46,678 bases of DNA. It comes from an uncultured Nocardioidaceae bacterium (GTDB taxonomy: Bacteria; Actinomycetota; Actinomycetes; Propionibacteriales; Nocardioidaceae). The position numbers and the translations under genes are program-made. Of the stretch, positions 8,972 to 20,901 are shown in pieces. Each line of letters opens with the position of its first letter. Within the stretch, counting starts at the first letter, position 1. The DNA lies in the NCBI GenBank assembly GCA_902805855.1, contig CADCUJ010000022.1, positions 1 to 46,678 on the forward strand. Reading direction: 5' to 3'. The notes under the pieces were generated by a model. That model did no database searches, had not been told where the DNA came from, and saw only the letters and a program-made list of their open reading frames with translations.

Positions 8972-10627
8972 TCATTCGACGGTGACGTTGTTCCAGACCT
9001 CGTCTTGCACCGGGCTGGCCTGGTAGCCCTCGACCTCGGGTGCGAAGGCGAGTGACGGCACCGGGTGTGCGATCGGGACACCTGGCAGGAACTCCATGAT
9101 GTCCTGGTTGATCTGTTCGTAGACCGGCCGTGCCTCTTCGGGGGTGGCGATGCCCTTGGCCTCGGCGAGATCGTCGAACAGCTGCTGGTTGGTGAAGCCC
9201 CATTCGGCGGTCTCTGCCCCGAAGAACACCCCGACGAAGTTGTCAGAGTCGTTGTAGTCGCCGGTCCAGCCGAGCAGGTGGATCCCGTGGTCCTCTGTGC
9301 CCTGGATCTTGTCCAGGTAGTCAGGATCCCAGACGTCGGCGGTCGGCTTGATCTTCAGTCCGACCTCCTCGAGCTGAGTACGGATCACGTTGAAGGTGTC
9401 CTCCGGAGAAGGCATGTATGGCCGGCTCACCGCCGTCGGGTAGTTGAACTCGATGGTGGCGCCGTCGGCGCCGGCCTCCTCCAGCAGCTGCTTGGCCATC
9501 TCCGGGTCGTAGTCGTATGTCTCTACGTCCTCGGTGTAACCGTTGACCGAGTCGGGCATGAAGATCGTGGCAAGCTCACTGCCCGGTGGCAGCGAAGCGT
9601 CCGCGACCTCCTGCTTGTCGATCGCATACGCGATCGCCTGACGGACCTTCAGGTCGTCGAGCGGCTCCGTCTTCTGGTTCATGCCCAGGTAGAGGATGTT
9701 GAAGGGATCCCGGTTGACGATCTGGAAGCCTTCATCCTTGAGCGGCTCGATGTCGGCAGGCCCCACGAGGTCGAAGCCGTCGATCTCTCCGTTCATCAAC
9801 GCCGTGGCGCGCGCCTTGGGGTCCTCGATCGCCACCACCACAGCCGTGTCGATCTTCGCCTTCTCTCCCCAGTAGTCCGGGAAGGCCTTGAGCGTGACCT
9901 GCTTGCCCTGCTCCCATGAGCCGAGCATGAACGGACCCGTGCCAGTGGGCCGCTTGGTGGAGTACTCGGTGGTGCGCGGGTCAGAGGCTGCGTCGTCCTG
10001 GTACTTCTCCAAAGCGGTCGGACTCTGCATGGAGAACGCCGGCAAGGACATGGCGGGGACGAAGCCGGCGAAGGGCCCGGTCAGCTTGATCGTGACCTTG
10101 TCCTCCCCCTGAGGCGTGCAGGAGTCGTACAACGCCGCGTCGGCACGGTCACCCGTCGCGAACCCGCGGAAGATCACGCTGTAGTAGTACGTCAGGTCAT
10201 CTGTCTGCGCGCTTTCCGGCATGTTGTACCAACGGTCGAAGTTGAAGCAGACGGCCTCGGCGTTGAAGTCGGTCCCGTCGTGGAACTTGACTCCGGTTCG
10301 GAGGGTGAAGTCGTAGGTGAGGCCGTCCTCGCTGACGGTCCAGTCCGTTGCGAGCAGAGGAGCCGGGTCCGGCGTCCCAGGCTCGGTCCCGACCAGCCCC
10401 TCGTACATCTGACGGGCGACCCGGAAGCTCTCGCCGTCGTTGACGAAGACCGGGTCCAGAGCACCAGGCTCGGCCGACCCGGAAAAGACAAAGGTGCCTC
10501 CGCTGCCGCTCTCGGTACCTTCACCGCCCTGACCCTCGCGTTCACTCTGGGCACAGCTGCTGAGGACCAGCGCTGACGCGAACGCCACGATCGCAAGCCC
10601 GCGCTTCCCCCTACGGTTGATGTTCAC
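8972..10627 (-). CDS. dppA: Solute-binding lipoprotein of peptide-type ABC importer (SBP family 5)
   Basis: Extracytoplasmic substrate receptor, 551 residues. A signal peptide ends in the lipobox LSSC near residue 24, after basic residues NRRGKRG, so the protein is probably anchored by a lipidated cysteine. A Gly/Ser/Glu linker follows, then the SBP_bac_5 domain (GALDPVFVNDGESFRVARQMYEGLV and KFHDGTDFNAEAV). I took the GTG at 10627, with ribosome site GAGGTGG (10640-10634) 6 nt upstream, over an in-frame start five codons earlier. It is the first gene of the operon and separated from dppB by a hairpin, an arrangement that often lets the receptor be made in excess. The ligand could be a peptide, nickel or a sugar. 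Confidence 0.92.
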   Translation of the reverse strand: MNINRRGKRGLAIVAFASALVLSSCAQSEREGQGGEGTESGSGGTFVFSGSAEPGALDPVFVNDGESFRVARQMYEGLVGTEPGTPDPAPLLATDWTVSEDGLTYDFTLRTGVKFHDGTDFNAEAVCFNFDRWYNMPESAQTDDLTYYYSVIFRGFATGDRADAALYDSCTPQGEDKVTIKLTGPFAGFVPAMSLPAFSMQSPTALEKYQDDAASDPRTTEYSTKRPTGTGPFMLGSWEQGKQVTLKAFPDYWGEKAKIDTAVVVAIEDPKARATALMNGEIDGFDLVGPADIEPLKDEGFQIVNRDPFNILYLGMNQKTEPLDDLKVRQAIAYAIDKQEVADASLPPGSELATIFMPDSVNGYTEDVETYDYDPEMAKQLLEEAGADGATIEFNYPTAVSRPYMPSPEDTFNVIRTQLEEVGLKIKPTADVWDPDYLDKIQGTEDHGIHLLGWTGDYNDSDNFVGVFFGAETAEWGFTNQQLFDDLAEAKGIATPEEARPVYEQINQDIMEFLPGVPIAHPVPSLAFAPEVEGYQASPVQDEVWNNVTVE

Positions 10628-10681
10628 TACCAGCCACCTCACGTGTCGCGCCCTGTTGTTCGGGCAGGTCAGATCGATAGG

Positions 10682-10687
10682 ACCCTA
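10682..10687 (-). promoter_or_regulatory. Candidate promoter of the dpp operon
   Basis: TAGGGT on the minus strand is preceded, 18 bp upstream, by TGGAAC. It would give a leader of roughly 48 nt before the GTG at 10627. The 136-bp gap to metH holds no clear terminator, so some readthrough from metH is possible. Confidence 0.4.
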
Positions 10688-10763
10688 CTGCGAACCACCG
10701 TTGAAGTTCCACGGCGCGCGGGGGGGATCTTTGGTAGCAATATGGCAACGATTGCGATGCCAG

Positions 10764-14501
<3,738 letters not shown>

Positions 14502-14510
14502 GGGTTCCTT

Positions 14511-14565
14511 CCGGGCGTGAGGAGGTGTCGATGCCCGGCCTCAGGGCAACTCGAGCGACCTCACG
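14511..14565 (-). promoter_or_regulatory. Structured leader of metH: alternative hairpins or H-type pseudoknot
   Basis: On the minus strand CGTGAGG (14565-14559) is complementary to CCTCACG (14522-14516), and CCGGGC (14538-14533) to GCCCGG (14516-14511), an interleaved H-type arrangement. A competing hairpin pairs TGCCC (near 14548) with GGGCA (near 14532). The second stem covers the first bases of the GGAAGGA ribosome site. A possible -10, TATCGT, overlaps the 5' arm of stem 1; if used, only the two competing hairpins would be transcribed. It does not match any riboswitch class I can recall. Confidence 0.4.
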
Positions 14566-14681
14566 ATAGGCGGACGGCGGTGTCGGGACCGGGTCGCCGT
14601 CCCACATCGTGGCACGAGTTCTCAACATCTGGTCGCTCTTTGCGCAGGCGCCACCGGCCGTCCTCTCGGCGTACCGCCGAC

Positions 14682-14687
14682 TAGGCT
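14682..14687 (+). promoter_or_regulatory. Leaderless -10 element (TAGGCT) of the PAC2 gene
   Basis: TAGGCT followed by 7 nt and the GTG at 14695. Confidence 0.55.
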
Positions 14688-14694
14688 GATCGGT

Positions 14695-15546
14695 GTGATC
14701 GAGATCGACGAGGTCCCCGACCTCGACTCCCCCATCCTGATCGCGGCGTTCGAGGGTTGGAACGACGCCGCCGACGCCGCGTCGTCGGTGATCGACCACC
14801 TGATGCGGGTCTGGGACGCGGAAGTCGTCGCGACAATCGATCCCGAGGACTTCTACGACTTCCAGATGAACCGGCCGGTGGTCGGCAGCGACGACTCGGG
14901 AATGCGTCGGATCACCTGGCCCTCGACCCAGCTGGCGGTGGCCCGGCCTCCGGGCGCCCAGCGCGACATCGTGCTGCTGCGCGGGATCGAGCCGAACATG
15001 CGATGGCGGCAGTTCTGTGCCGAGCTCCTTGCTGCCAGCGACGAGCTCGGCACCCAGCTGGTGGTGACGCTGGCGGCGCTGCTGGCCGACACACCGCACA
15101 CGCGTCCGATCCCGGTGACCGGCACCGCCACGGAGCCGGAGCTGGTGGACCGCCTCAAGCTCGAGCAGTCGAACTACGAGGGGCCGACCGGCATCGTCGG
15201 GGTGTTTCAGGATGCGTGCACGCAGATGGACATCCCCGCGGTCTCCTTCTGGGCCGCGGTCCCGCACTACGTGGCCCAGCCGCCGTGCCCCAAGGCCACG
15301 TTGGCTCTGATCGGGCAGCTGGAGGACCTGCTCGACATCTCGATCCCGCTGGCCGACCTCCCGGAGGAGGGCAAGGCCTGGGAGCGGGGGGTGGACGAGC
15401 TGGCCGAGGAGGACGACGAGATCGGCGACTACGTGCGCGCCCTGGAGGAGACCCGGGACACCGCGGAGCTTCCCGAGGCGAGCGGCGAGGCGATCGCGCG
15501 CGAGTTCGAGAGGTACCTGAAGCGGCGCGACACCGGCGACGGCTAG
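14695..15546 (+). CDS. PAC2-family protein
   Basis: 283-residue member of the PAC2 family (PF09754), named for eukaryotic proteasome assembly chaperones. In actinobacteria the family occurs near proteasome genes, but its function is not settled. Recognisable segments are the N-terminal [18 protein letters not shown], the central [14 protein letters not shown] and the [40 protein letters not shown] region. The C terminus is acidic and helical. Start is the leaderless GTG at 14695. The stop codon shares the sequence CTAG with the convergent mshC stop, a 4-nt tail-to-tail overlap. Location beside metH resembles mycobacterial Rv2125. Confidence 0.88.
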   Translation: MIEIDEVPDLDSPILIAAFEGWNDAADAASSVIDHLMRVWDAEVVATIDPEDFYDFQMNRPVVGSDDSGMRRITWPSTQLAVARPPGAQRDIVLLRGIEPNMRWRQFCAELLAASDELGTQLVVTLAALLADTPHTRPIPVTGTATEPELVDRLKLEQSNYEGPTGIVGVFQDACTQMDIPAVSFWAAVPHYVAQPPCPKATLALIGQLEDLLDISIPLADLPEEGKAWERGVDELAEEDDEIGDYVRALEETRDTAELPEASGEAIAREFERYLKRRDTGDG

Positions 15547-16793
15547 CCGAGGTCGATGCCGAGGCGGGCGTCGACCAGGCGGCGGATCACGTCGCCGGCA
15601 CCTTGCTCGGAGCGGTCGGCGCCCTCATTGGTGGCCACCGACCAGCGGCGCACCGCCTCGGTGGCACTCGGCGCGTCCAGGTCGTCGGCGAGCGCTTCGC
15701 GGACTTCGTGCACGACGGGCGCGGTGGCTGCTCCCCGGCCGGAGCCGGACGACTCTCGGACCGCGACGCGCCAGTCGGTGAGCCACGTCTGCGCCCGGCG
15801 CAGATCCGCGTCGGTCCAGTTCCAGTCGCTGCGGTAGTGGTGCCGGAGCAGGGCCAGCCGAAGCGCCATCGGGTCGGTGCCCGAGTCGTGCAGCTGCGAG
15901 ACCAGCACCAGGTTTCCCTTCGACTTCGACATCTTCTCCCCGCCGTACCCGACCATGCCGGCGTGCACGTAGGTCTGAGCGAACCTCAGCCCGTCGAAGG
16001 CCGCCTGCGCCTCGGAGGCAGTCATCTCGTGGTGTGGGAAGACGAGGTCGCTGCCGCCTCCCTGGACGTCGAAGCGCTCCCCCAGGTACTCGAGCGCGAT
16101 CGCCGAGCACTCGACGTGCCAGCCGGGCCGCCCGCGCCCCAGACCGGAGTCCCAGGCTGGCTCCCCCGGCCGCTCGGCCTGCCACAGCAGGCAGTCCAGC
16201 GGGTGCTTCTTGCCCGGCCGTCCCGGATCGCCGCCCCGCTCGGCGAACAGGTCGATCATCCGCGGCTCGTCCAGCCCGGAGACCTGACCGAAGGCCGGGT
16301 CGGCATGGACCGAGAAGTACACGTCTGCGTCGACCTCGTAGGCGTGACCGAGCCGCTGCAGGCGCTCGATCATCTCGGTGATCGTCGAGATCGACTCCAC
16401 GGCGCCGACGTACCCCTGCGGCGCCAGCACCCTCAGCGCCTGCATGTCGACGCGGAACAGCTCGGTCTCCCGCTCGGCCAGCTCCGCCCAGTCCGCGCCT
16501 GTGGCCCGGGCGCGCTCGAGCAGCGGGTCGTCGATGTCGGTGACGTTCTGCACGTAGCGGACCTCGTGTCCCGCGTCGAGCCAGGCGCGGTAGAGCAGGT
16601 CGAACGCGACGTAGGTCGCGGCATGACCGATGTGGGTGGCGTCGTACGGCGTGATGCCGCACACGTACATCCGGGCCGGGCCGTCCGGACTGGTGGCGAC
16701 CACCGAGCCCGACGCAGTGTCGAACAGCGAGGGTGTCCGGGCGGTCCCGAGGTCGTCGAGCCTGGGCACCGCAGGGCTCGGCCAGGCTCGCAT
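15543..16793 (-). CDS. mshC: Cysteine:1D-myo-inositol 2-amino-2-deoxy-alpha-D-glucopyranoside ligase (mycothiol synthesis)
   Basis: ATP-dependent ligase that joins cysteine to GlcN-inositol in mycothiol biosynthesis. It descends from cysteinyl-tRNA synthetase. The 416 residues contain CGIT (near 44, first zinc ligand), the HIGH motif in THIGHAATY (near 54), the [10 protein letters not shown] zinc-site segment and KMSKSKGN (near 287). It lacks the long anticodon-binding domain of CysS, which separates it from that enzyme, and it is the expected length. The ATG at 16793 has TAGGCT 6 nt upstream. The presence of mshC implies the organism makes mycothiol. Confidence 0.95.
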   Translation of the reverse strand: MRAWPSPAVPRLDDLGTARTPSLFDTASGSVVATSPDGPARMYVCGITPYDATHIGHAATYVAFDLLYRAWLDAGHEVRYVQNVTDIDDPLLERARATGADWAELAERETELFRVDMQALRVLAPQGYVGAVESISTITEMIERLQRLGHAYEVDADVYFSVHADPAFGQVSGLDEPRMIDLFAERGGDPGRPGKKHPLDCLLWQAERPGEPAWDSGLGRGRPGWHVECSAIALEYLGERFDVQGGGSDLVFPHHEMTASEAQAAFDGLRFAQTYVHAGMVGYGGEKMSKSKGNLVLVSQLHDSGTDPMALRLALLRHHYRSDWNWTDADLRRAQTWLTDWRVAVRESSGSGRGAATAPVVHEVREALADDLDAPSATEAVRRWSVATNEGADRSEQGAGDVIRRLVDARLGIDLG

Positions 16794-16799
16794 GAGCGC

Positions 16800-16805
16800 A
16801 GCCTA
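16800..16805 (-). promoter_or_regulatory. Leaderless -10 element (TAGGCT) of mshC
   Basis: TAGGCT on the minus strand lies 6 nt before the ATG at 16793, in the 45-bp gap behind the SCO1664-family stop. mshC therefore probably has its own promoter. Confidence 0.5.
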
Positions 16806-16838
16806 ACCAACCGCAACGCAGCCGGCCTCAGGGTGCAC

Positions 16839-17651
16839 TCAGAAGGCGGGCCACGGGATCGCCGGCCACTCTCCAGAGGGCAACGGCATCCTGCGGTGGT
16901 CGAGCAGCCCCTCGACGCGGCGGCGCAGCGCGTCCACCTCGTGCCCGTCGAGAAGCTCGTCGAGCCGTTCCCGCACGCTGGATCCCGGGGTTCCCACGAC
17001 GTTCGCGAGGGTGCTCAGCGCGGCCGCGTCCTGGTCGACCAGCGGCTGGTCCGCCCAGCCCCACAGGATGGTCCGCAGCTTGTTGTCGACGTGGAAGCAC
17101 ACTCCGTGGTCCACCCCGTAGCGGTGGCCGTCGGGCATCGCGAGCACGTGCCCGCCCTTGCGGTCGGCGTTGTTCACCACCGCGTCGAAGACCGCCATCC
17201 TGCGCAGCGCGTCGGAGTCCTCGTGCACCAGCGACACCGGGGTGCCGTCGCCGTCGATCGCGTCCAGCACGTGCAGGTAGCCATCAGGCACCGCCTCCAC
17301 GGCCACGATGTCGACGGGCGACTGGTCCTCGTCGGGGTCGCACCATGCCTGGACCATCCCGGCCCCGGCTGGGCCCTCGCGCAGCAGCGTCCGGGGAACG
17401 ACGTTCCAGTCCAACGCCTCGGAGACGACATAGGCCGCGACCTCCCGGGGGGCCAGCGTCCCGTCGGGGAAGTCCCACAGCGGCCGCTCGCCTGCGACCG
17501 GCTTGTAGACGCACCGGACGGACTTCTCGCCCATGGCGACCTCGCCGAAGAACGTGATGTTGGAGGCAGGGAGCACCCGGCCGCGGATCGAGATCTCACC
17601 CTCCGCGAGCACCGCGGCCGTCGTCGAGGTCCCGGCGTCCAGGTCACTCAC
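16839..17651 (-). CDS. SCO1664-family protein (phosphatidylinositol-kinase-like fold)
   Basis: Conserved actinobacterial protein of 270 residues, TIGR03843 as I recall it, with a kinase-like core. The VRCVYKPVAGERPLWDFPDGTLAPREVAAYVVS segment gives a likely nucleotide-binding lysine. NNADRKGGHVL and YGVDHGVCFH resemble the catalytic and metal motifs of PI3/4-kinase or HipA-like folds. No substrate is known to me. The GTG at 17651 overlaps the end of DUF3090 by 8 nt; a longer in-frame extension upstream lies inside DUF3090 and is unlikely. Translational coupling and conserved order suggest the two proteins act together. Confidence 0.87.
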   Translation of the reverse strand: MSDLDAGTSTTAAVLAEGEISIRGRVLPASNITFFGEVAMGEKSVRCVYKPVAGERPLWDFPDGTLAPREVAAYVVSEALDWNVVPRTLLREGPAGAGMVQAWCDPDEDQSPVDIVAVEAVPDGYLHVLDAIDGDGTPVSLVHEDSDALRRMAVFDAVVNNADRKGGHVLAMPDGHRYGVDHGVCFHVDNKLRTILWGWADQPLVDQDAAALSTLANVVGTPGSSVRERLDELLDGHEVDALRRRVEGLLDHRRMPLPSGEWPAIPWPAF

Positions 17652-18222
17652 TCGTCCGACGAAAGCCGTTCGCGCGGGGACACAGGTGGCCGGAGGGATC
17701 GACCGGCCCGCCGCAGAACGGGCACGGCGGGCGACCAGCGGACACCACCGTCTGGGCGCGTTTGCTGAAGGCACGAGCCAACGCCGCAGGGAGCCGGACG
17801 AGCAGCACCTCCTCGGGCTCGGGCTCCTCGACCTCCTCCTCCGGCTGGTCGGGGCTGGCCACGGCCTCCTCGGTGAAGGGAAAGACCTCGACCACGATCC
17901 GCTCGTCGCTGGTGTCCCACGACAACGTCATCGTGCCGGCGCGGAACTCTTCCTCGATCGGCTGCTCGAGAGGGTTGCTGTCCTCGAGGTCGACCGGGGC
18001 CACCGCGGGGATCGTGCTGTCCACCTCGGCCGAGCGCATCACGTCGTCGAGCAGCTCGTCGATGCGCTCGGCGAGCACCGAGACCTGCTGCTTCTCCAGC
18101 GCCACGCTGGTGACCCGGGCACCGGCGCGTGCCTGCAGGAAGAATGTCCGCTGTCCGGGTGGGCCAACCGTCCCCGCGACGAAGCGTTCCGGCGGGTCGA
18201 AGCTGTGCACTACGGGGGGCAT
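17644..18222 (-). CDS. DUF3090-family protein with C-terminal zinc ribbon
   Basis: 192-residue conserved actinobacterial protein. The first 150 residues form the DUF3090 domain (PERFVAGTVGPPGQRTFFLQARAG and SVALEKQQVSVLAERIDELLD). The C terminus carries CPFCGGPVDPSGHLCP, a short zinc-ribbon-like cysteine cluster. Function is unknown. It sits between a histidine phosphatase and the SCO1664-family kinase-like protein. TAAAGT lies 6 nt before the ATG at 18222, so the gene probably has its own leaderless transcript despite a gap of only 9 bp to the phosphatase. Confidence 0.88.
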   Translation of the reverse strand: MPPVVHSFDPPERFVAGTVGPPGQRTFFLQARAGARVTSVALEKQQVSVLAERIDELLDDVMRSAEVDSTIPAVAPVDLEDSNPLEQPIEEEFRAGTMTLSWDTSDERIVVEVFPFTEEAVASPDQPEEEVEEPEPEEVLLVRLPAALARAFSKRAQTVVSAGRPPCPFCGGPVDPSGHLCPRANGFRRTSE

Positions 18223-18228
18223 ACCTCG

Positions 18229-18234
18229 ACTTTA
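18229..18234 (-). promoter_or_regulatory. Leaderless -10 element (TAAAGT) of the DUF3090 gene
   Basis: TAAAGT on the minus strand lies 6 nt before the ATG at 18222. It overlaps the stop codon of the upstream phosphatase gene. Confidence 0.45.
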
Positions 18235-18984
18235 GCCACGGGAACCGATGACTCCCGAACCGCCGCCGACGGCGGCGTCGCTCTCGTTCCGGGCGGCCCG
18301 CTTGCGTCCCGGTTTCCGCTTCGGGGGCTTCAGCCCGCTCAGGTCCCCGGCGACCGAGTTCACCGACAGCACGAAGGGGCGCAGCGCCGTGAACCGGATC
18401 ACCGACAACGACCCCGGGTCGACCATGAGCCGCTGGAAGAGGTCGAGGTGCATGCCGAGCGCGTCGGCCAGGATCGCCTTGATCACGTCGCCATGAGTGA
18501 CCGCCAACCAGACACCGTCAGGCCCGTGCTCCTGCTCCACCCGCGTGTCCCAGTCGCGGACCGCCGCCACGGCGCGCGACATCATCTGCGCCATCGACTC
18601 CCCGTCCGGGAAGTGCGCGGCTGAGGGATGAGCCTGGACCTGCTTCCACAGCGGCTCCTTGGCCAGCGACTTCAGCTCGCGGCCCGTCCAGCTGCCGTAG
18701 TCGCACTCGAGCAGCCGGCGTTCGGCCCGCACCCTCGTCGTCGGGTGCGCCTCCGACGCCGGCCGCGCGGGCTGCCGCTCGGCGATCGCCCGCGCCGTCT
18801 CCTTACACCGCTCCAGAGGCGAGGTGACCACAGCGGCCAGGGGCACCCCGGCAAGACGCCCGGCCGCAGACTCCGCCTGGCTGACCCCGTCGTCGTCGAG
18901 GTGCACCCCGCGGCTGCGCCCGGCCAGGACACCGGTCGCGTTGGCGGTGGTGCGCCCGTGCCGGGCCAGGATCACTGTTGCCAT
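18232..18984 (-). CDS. Histidine phosphatase, MSMEG_4193 family
   Basis: Phosphoglycerate-mutase-fold phosphatase of 250 residues. It has the RHG signature ILARHGRTTANATGVLAGRSRG at the N terminus, the second catalytic region SPLERCKETARAIAE, the acid RRLLECDYGSWTG and the C-terminal VTHGDVIKAILAD histidine. After the catalytic domain a basic tail (KPPKRKPGRKRAARNE) is followed by Gly/Ser residues. The substrate is unknown; I recall the family as TIGR03848, adjacent to DUF3090 and SCO1664-type genes. Its leaderless promoter is back to back with that of corA. Confidence 0.9.
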   Translation of the reverse strand: MATVILARHGRTTANATGVLAGRSRGVHLDDDGVSQAESAAGRLAGVPLAAVVTSPLERCKETARAIAERQPARPASEAHPTTRVRAERRLLECDYGSWTGRELKSLAKEPLWKQVQAHPSAAHFPDGESMAQMMSRAVAAVRDWDTRVEQEHGPDGVWLAVTHGDVIKAILADALGMHLDLFQRLMVDPGSLSVIRFTALRPFVLSVNSVAGDLSGLKPPKRKPGRKRAARNESDAAVGGGSGVIGSRG

Positions 18985-18990
18985 CCGGAC

Positions 18991-18996
18991 AGGGTA
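18991..18996 (-). promoter_or_regulatory. Leaderless -10 element (TACCCT) of the histidine phosphatase
   Basis: TACCCT on the minus strand lies 6 nt before the ATG at 18984. It is only 7 bp from the corA -10 on the opposite strand. Confidence 0.55.
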
Positions 18997-19003
18997 GAGG
19001 CTC

Positions 19004-19009
19004 TAACCT
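19004..19009 (+). promoter_or_regulatory. Leaderless -10 element (TAACCT) of corA
   Basis: TAACCT followed by 6 nt and the GTG at 19016. Confidence 0.5.
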
Positions 19010-19015
19010 TGGCGG

Positions 19016-19993
19016 GTGATCGTCGACAGCGCGCTCTACCGGAACGGGACCCGGGTGTCGGTGGACTGCGCGAAGGACGACCTTGCCTCGGTTCGCGACG
19101 CCGCGGCCGAGGGTGACTTCGTGTGGGTGGGACTCCACCAGCCGACCGAGCAGGAGCTCGACCAGGCGGCCAAGCTCTTCGAGCTCCACCCGCTCGCGGT
19201 CGAGGACGCGCTGCACGCCCACCAGCGGCCCAAGCTGGAGCGGTACGACTCGGTCCTCTTCCTGGTCCTCAAGACGCTGTGGTACGTCGACGAGAGGGAC
19301 GCCGTGGAGACCGGGGAGATCCAGCTGTTCGTCGGCGAGGACTTCGTGGTGAGTGTCCGCCACGGAGAGGGCACCGAGCTGCACACAGCGCGGATCGACC
19401 TCGAGCAGCGCACCCAGGTGCTCGGGCACGGGCCGTCCGCGGTCGTGTACGCGGTGTGCGACCGGGTGGTGGACAGCTACGGCGAGGTCGCGGCCTCGCT
19501 GGAGGTCGACGTCGACGAGGTCGAGCACTCCGTCTTCTCCCCCACTCGCAGCGATGACGCCGTCCGGATCTACGTCCTCAAGCGTGAGATGGCCGAGGCC
19601 CGGAGGGCGGTGAACCCGCTCAAGGAGCCGATGAAGCGCTTTGCGGCGGGCACGGTGCCCGGTGTCACCCCGGAGTCCGCACCGTTCTTCCGTGACGTGG
19701 CCGACCACGTGGCACGCGTCTCCGAGGCCATCGACTCCCTCGACTCCCTGCTGTCCACCGCCTTCGACGCGCACCTGGCCCGGATCAGCATCCAGCAGAA
19801 CGACGACGTGCGGAAGATCTCTGCCTGGGTGGCGATCGCCGCGGTGGGCACGTTCATCGCCGGCGTCTACGGGATGAACTTCGACTACATGCCCGAGCTG
19901 GAGTGGCGCTACGGGTACTTCGCCGTGCTCGGCTTGATGTTGGTGGCCTCGGTGGTGCTCTACCGGCTGTTCAAGAGGTCCGGCTGGCTGTAG
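19016..19993 (+). CDS. corA: CorA-family magnesium/cobalt transporter
   Basis: Pentameric divalent-cation channel, 325 residues. A large cytoplasmic N-terminal domain (about 1-260) includes VWVGLHQPTEQELDQ and the long helical stalk ending at QNDDVRKISAW. Two C-terminal membrane helices flank the selectivity signature YGMNFDYMPE near residue 285. The protein ends in the basic YRLFKRSGWL tail. Start is the leaderless GTG at 19016. Converges with uppP with 9 bp between stops. Confidence 0.94.
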   Translation: MIVDSALYRNGTRVSVDCAKDDLASVRDAAAEGDFVWVGLHQPTEQELDQAAKLFELHPLAVEDALHAHQRPKLERYDSVLFLVLKTLWYVDERDAVETGEIQLFVGEDFVVSVRHGEGTELHTARIDLEQRTQVLGHGPSAVVYAVCDRVVDSYGEVAASLEVDVDEVEHSVFSPTRSDDAVRIYVLKREMAEARRAVNPLKEPMKRFAAGTVPGVTPESAPFFRDVADHVARVSEAIDSLDSLLSTAFDAHLARISIQQNDDVRKISAWVAIAAVGTFIAGVYGMNFDYMPELEWRYGYFAVLGLMLVASVVLYRLFKRSGWL

Positions 19994-20002
19994 CTGTTTC
20001 GG

Positions 20003-20827
20003 CTACGCCGACAGGACGCCCAGCCCGGCCATGCTCAAGGTGAACGCGCCCAGCGCGATCCGGTAGAGCACGAAGGGCAGGTAGGACCGGGTGGTGACGT
20101 AGCGCAGCAGCCACGCGATCGCGGCGTACCCCACCAAGAAGGAGATCACGGTGGCGACCAGGGTCGGCCACGGACCGTAGGCGTTGTCTCCGCCCGGGAT
20201 CTCCGGGAGCTCGAAGAGGCCGGCGCCCACGACGGCCGGGATGGCGAGCAGGAAGGCGAACCGGGTCGCCGACTCGCGGTCGAAGCCGAGCAGTCGCCCC
20301 ATGCTGATCGTCGCTCCCGAGCGGGAGACCCCCGGGACCAGAGCGAGCGCCTGGGCGAGCCCGAGCAGGACGGCGCTGGACAGCGACATCTGGCGGATGC
20401 TCCGGTGGGACCCCCCGACCCGGTCGGCGATCCCCAGCACCACGCCCAGCACGATCAGCGTGCTGCCGATGATCCAGAGGCTGCGGAAGTCGCGCTCGAT
20501 GAGGTCCTTGAGCGCGACGCCGAGCAGCACGATCGGCAGCGACCCGACGATGATGTACCAGCCCATCCGCGCGTCCAGAACGCCCCGCCAGGACGGGTCG
20601 TACGTCGAGCGCACCCAGGCCGAACCGATCCGCCAGATGTCCTTGCGGAAATAGATGAGCACGGCCAGCTCGGTGCCGATCTGGATCACGGCGGTGAAGG
20701 CCGCCCCGGGGTCACCCCAACCGAACAGGTCGGGAAAGATCCGCAGGTGCGCGGTGCTCGAGATCGGCAGGAACTCGGTGAGCCCCTGGATCAGGCCGAG
20801 CACGACGGCCTTGGCGAAGTCGAGCAC
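20003..20827 (-). CDS. uppP: Undecaprenyl-diphosphate phosphatase (BacA/UppP)
   Basis: Membrane enzyme that dephosphorylates undecaprenyl diphosphate to recycle the peptidoglycan carrier lipid and confers some bacitracin tolerance. The 274 residues have about eight helices and both family signatures: GLIQGLTEFLPISSTAHLRI at the N terminus and VPGVSRSGATISMGRLLGFDRE in the middle. Start GTG 20827 has TAGCCT 6 nt upstream. Close to the DUF3090/phosphatase block as in mycobacteria (Rv2136c, from memory). Confidence 0.94.
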   Translation of the reverse strand: MLDFAKAVVLGLIQGLTEFLPISSTAHLRIFPDLFGWGDPGAAFTAVIQIGTELAVLIYFRKDIWRIGSAWVRSTYDPSWRGVLDARMGWYIIVGSLPIVLLGVALKDLIERDFRSLWIIGSTLIVLGVVLGIADRVGGSHRSIRQMSLSSAVLLGLAQALALVPGVSRSGATISMGRLLGFDRESATRFAFLLAIPAVVGAGLFELPEIPGGDNAYGPWPTLVATVISFLVGYAAIAWLLRYVTTRSYLPFVLYRIALGAFTLSMAGLGVLSA

Positions 20828-20833
20828 CCACGC

Positions 20834-20839
20834 AGGCTA
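20834..20839 (-). promoter_or_regulatory. Leaderless -10 element (TAGCCT) of uppP
   Basis: TAGCCT on the minus strand lies 6 nt before the GTG at 20827. It is divergent from the aldo/keto reductase promoter. Confidence 0.5.
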
Positions 20840-20888
20840 CGCAGCGGGTCGACGGCGAGGCGAACAGGCTCGCGCTGGCGGTGCTCGA

Positions 20889-20894
20889 TAGCGT
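20889..20894 (+). promoter_or_regulatory. Leaderless -10 element (TAGCGT) of the aldo/keto reductase
   Basis: TAGCGT followed by 7 nt and the ATG at 20902. Confidence 0.5.
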
Positions 20895-20901
20895 GCCGGT
20901 C

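Noticed and set aside
14502-14694. Cobalamin riboswitch upstream of metH
   Set aside because: A GCCAC string occurs but the B12-box and the surrounding long-range stems of the cobalamin class are not seen.
15543-15546. Shared CTAG stop of PAC2 and mshC as a regulatory overlap
   Set aside because: Four-base tail-to-tail overlap is a common consequence of compact convergent genes and needs no regulatory explanation.
14757-17768. 1003-codon plus-strand frame crossing PAC2, mshC and the SCO1664 gene
   Set aside because: It crosses three well-supported genes in other frames and is Arg/Gly/Ala-rich without recognisable motifs.
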